From Flavobacterium psychrophilum (GTDB lineage Bacteria; Bacteroidota; Bacteroidia; Flavobacteriales; Flavobacteriaceae): a stretch of 6,545 nucleotides of DNA. The position numbers and the translations under genes are program-made. The notes beneath the pieces are model-generated. The model had not been told where the DNA came from. It saw nothing but the letters and a program-made list of their open reading frames with translations, and ran no database searches. Of the stretch, positions 5,635-6,545 are shown piece by piece; position 1 is the first letter of the stretch, and each line of letters begins with the position of its first letter. Location: assembly GCA_945869365.1 (NCBI GenBank), contig CAMBOW010000088.1, positions 1-6,545 on the forward strand. Direction: 5' to 3'.

Positions 5635-6545
5635 TTAATCTTGATACGGAACAAACAATTTAAGGGTAGTTCCTATTCCTTTTTGGGATTCTAGTAAGAC
5701 TGTTCCATTGCACAAGGCAGTGCGGCTGTAAATGTTTTGCAAACCTATTCCTTTTTTCTTTTTGTTTAACAAAAATCCTACCCCATCATCAAAAATTTCC
5801 AATTTAATTCCGCCTTCGATGGCCAAAAAATTAATGATAATCGATTGAGCCCGGGCGTGCTTATTGGTGTTGTGCACTGCTTCTTGTACAATTCGGTATA
5901 AGTGAATTTTAACCACACCGGTGAGTAGATCCCAATTTATATTGCTGTCAAATTCCAAGAAATTTCGAGTTTTAGTTGCTTCAAATTGATCCTCCATAAA
6001 GGCGCTAATCACCTTGACAAAACTCACCGATTTGGCAAATACTTCTTTGTTTAAATCGTGCGATATGTTACGAATTTCTTTCTCAACATCTTGAATGCCG
6101 TCAATCAGGATTTTTGATTTTTGCACGTTTTCTGATGTAGGTTGATTGTGCAAAGAATCCAGGTTCATTCGGGTAGAAGCCAGCCGGTTGAGCACCCCAT
6201 CATGCAGGTCTTTGGATATGCGTTCTTTTTCGTTGTTGCGCGCCGAATCAATTTTGTTTTGTTGAGCCAACAAGAGGTTGTAAATTTCTTCGTTGGCTTT
6301 TTGTTGCACTTGCTGCAAGCGAAATTCTTTTTGCTTCAACAATTGTTTGCCTATTACAAATAGCAATAGAGCGATGATAAATATGGCCAAACAAACCCAT
6401 ACGACAACGAAATATTGCTCTTCGACTTCTTCTTTTTCTTTGGTTATTTCATCGGTTTCGAAGGCAATTTTGGCAAATTTATTGCGGGTTTGTCGCTCCA
6501 TATTTTGCATGCTGTCCGACAAGGAAATATACTGGCTGCTGTATT
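5635..6545 (-). CDS. NarL-type sensor histidine kinase, C-terminal part (5' end outside window)
   Basis: This inner-membrane kinase autophosphorylates on histidine and passes the phosphate to the neighbouring response regulator. The frame is open to the right edge, so the N-terminal sensor is missing. Counting from the TTG at 6522, which is not the true start, residues 6-36 are a charged, probably coiled-coil linker. A single membrane helix lies at about 37-57. A second coiled coil leads into the HisKA_3 dimerisation domain, KERISKDLHDGV, whose H107 (codon 6204-6202) is the likely phosphorylation site. The HATPase domain shows the N box YRIVQEAVHNTNKHA (209-223), DDGVGF (245-250) and GIGLQNI (258-264), and the protein ends at VPYQD. 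Kinases of this kind in Bacteroidota often carry periplasmic tetratricopeptide repeats ahead of such a linker. I infer that here, but no repeat is visible in the window. Confidence 0.9.
   Translation of the reverse strand, partial: YSSQYISLSDSMQNMERQTRNKFAKIAFETDEITKEKEEVEEQYFVVVWVCLAIFIIALLLFVIGKQLLKQKEFRLQQVQQKANEEIYNLLLAQQNKIDSARNNEKERISKDLHDGVLNRLASTRMNLDSLHNQPTSENVQKSKILIDGIQDVEKEIRNISHDLNKEVFAKSVSFVKVISAFMEDQFEATKTRNFLEFDSNINWDLLTGVVKIHLYRIVQEAVHNTNKHARAQSIIINFLAIEGGIKLEIFDDGVGFLLNKKKKGIGLQNIYSRTALCNGTVLLESQKGIGTTLKLFVPYQD

Noticed and set aside
6520..6522. TTG at 6522 (minus) as a real start of the histidine kinase
   Set aside because: The frame continues without a stop to the window edge, and the residues upstream fit the same linker region.

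Overview
The window looks like chromosomal housekeeping DNA from a member of the Bacteroidota, most likely the family Flavobacteriaceae. Three things point there. The LepA, DusB and ThiL proteins read very much like the flavobacterial forms I remember. Start codons lack Shine-Dalgarno sequences. Possible promoters carry the TAnnTTTG -7 box of that phylum. This is recognition from the sequence, not a database result.

Layout: (1) 1-804, + strand, the C-terminal part of an FtsX/LolE-type ABC transporter permease that runs off the left edge. (2) 805-894, a gap between convergent genes, holding a palindromic repeat element with a strong hairpin. (3) 895-1884, - strand, dusB (tRNA-dihydrouridine synthase). 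(4) 1885-2081, a divergent intergenic region with a possible -7 box for each direction and, in the lepA leader, a second, shorter and inverted relative of the same repeat. (5) 2082-3878, + strand, lepA (elongation factor 4), followed after 20 bases by (6) 3899-4948, thiL (thiamine-monophosphate kinase), probably in the same transcript. (7) 4950-5621, - strand, a response regulator with an atypical LuxR-like C-terminus, separated from thiL by one base. (8) 5635-6545, - strand, the C-terminal part of its partner NarL-type sensor histidine kinase, which runs off the right edge. No stretch longer than 300 bases lacks a gene.

Functionally, dusB and lepA both serve the translation apparatus (tRNA modification and a ribosomal GTPase), thiL makes the cofactor thiamine diphosphate, and the kinase and regulator form a two-component phosphorelay. 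The kinase/regulator end is visibly more AT-rich than the rest (about 36% against 49% GC in lines I counted by hand).

I see no phage, insertion sequence, CRISPR array, RNA gene or obviously new multi-gene system. The observations most worth following are the two related intergenic repeats on either side of dusB, an identical 9-base string just before the lepA and thiL start codons, and the divergent output domain of the response regulator.
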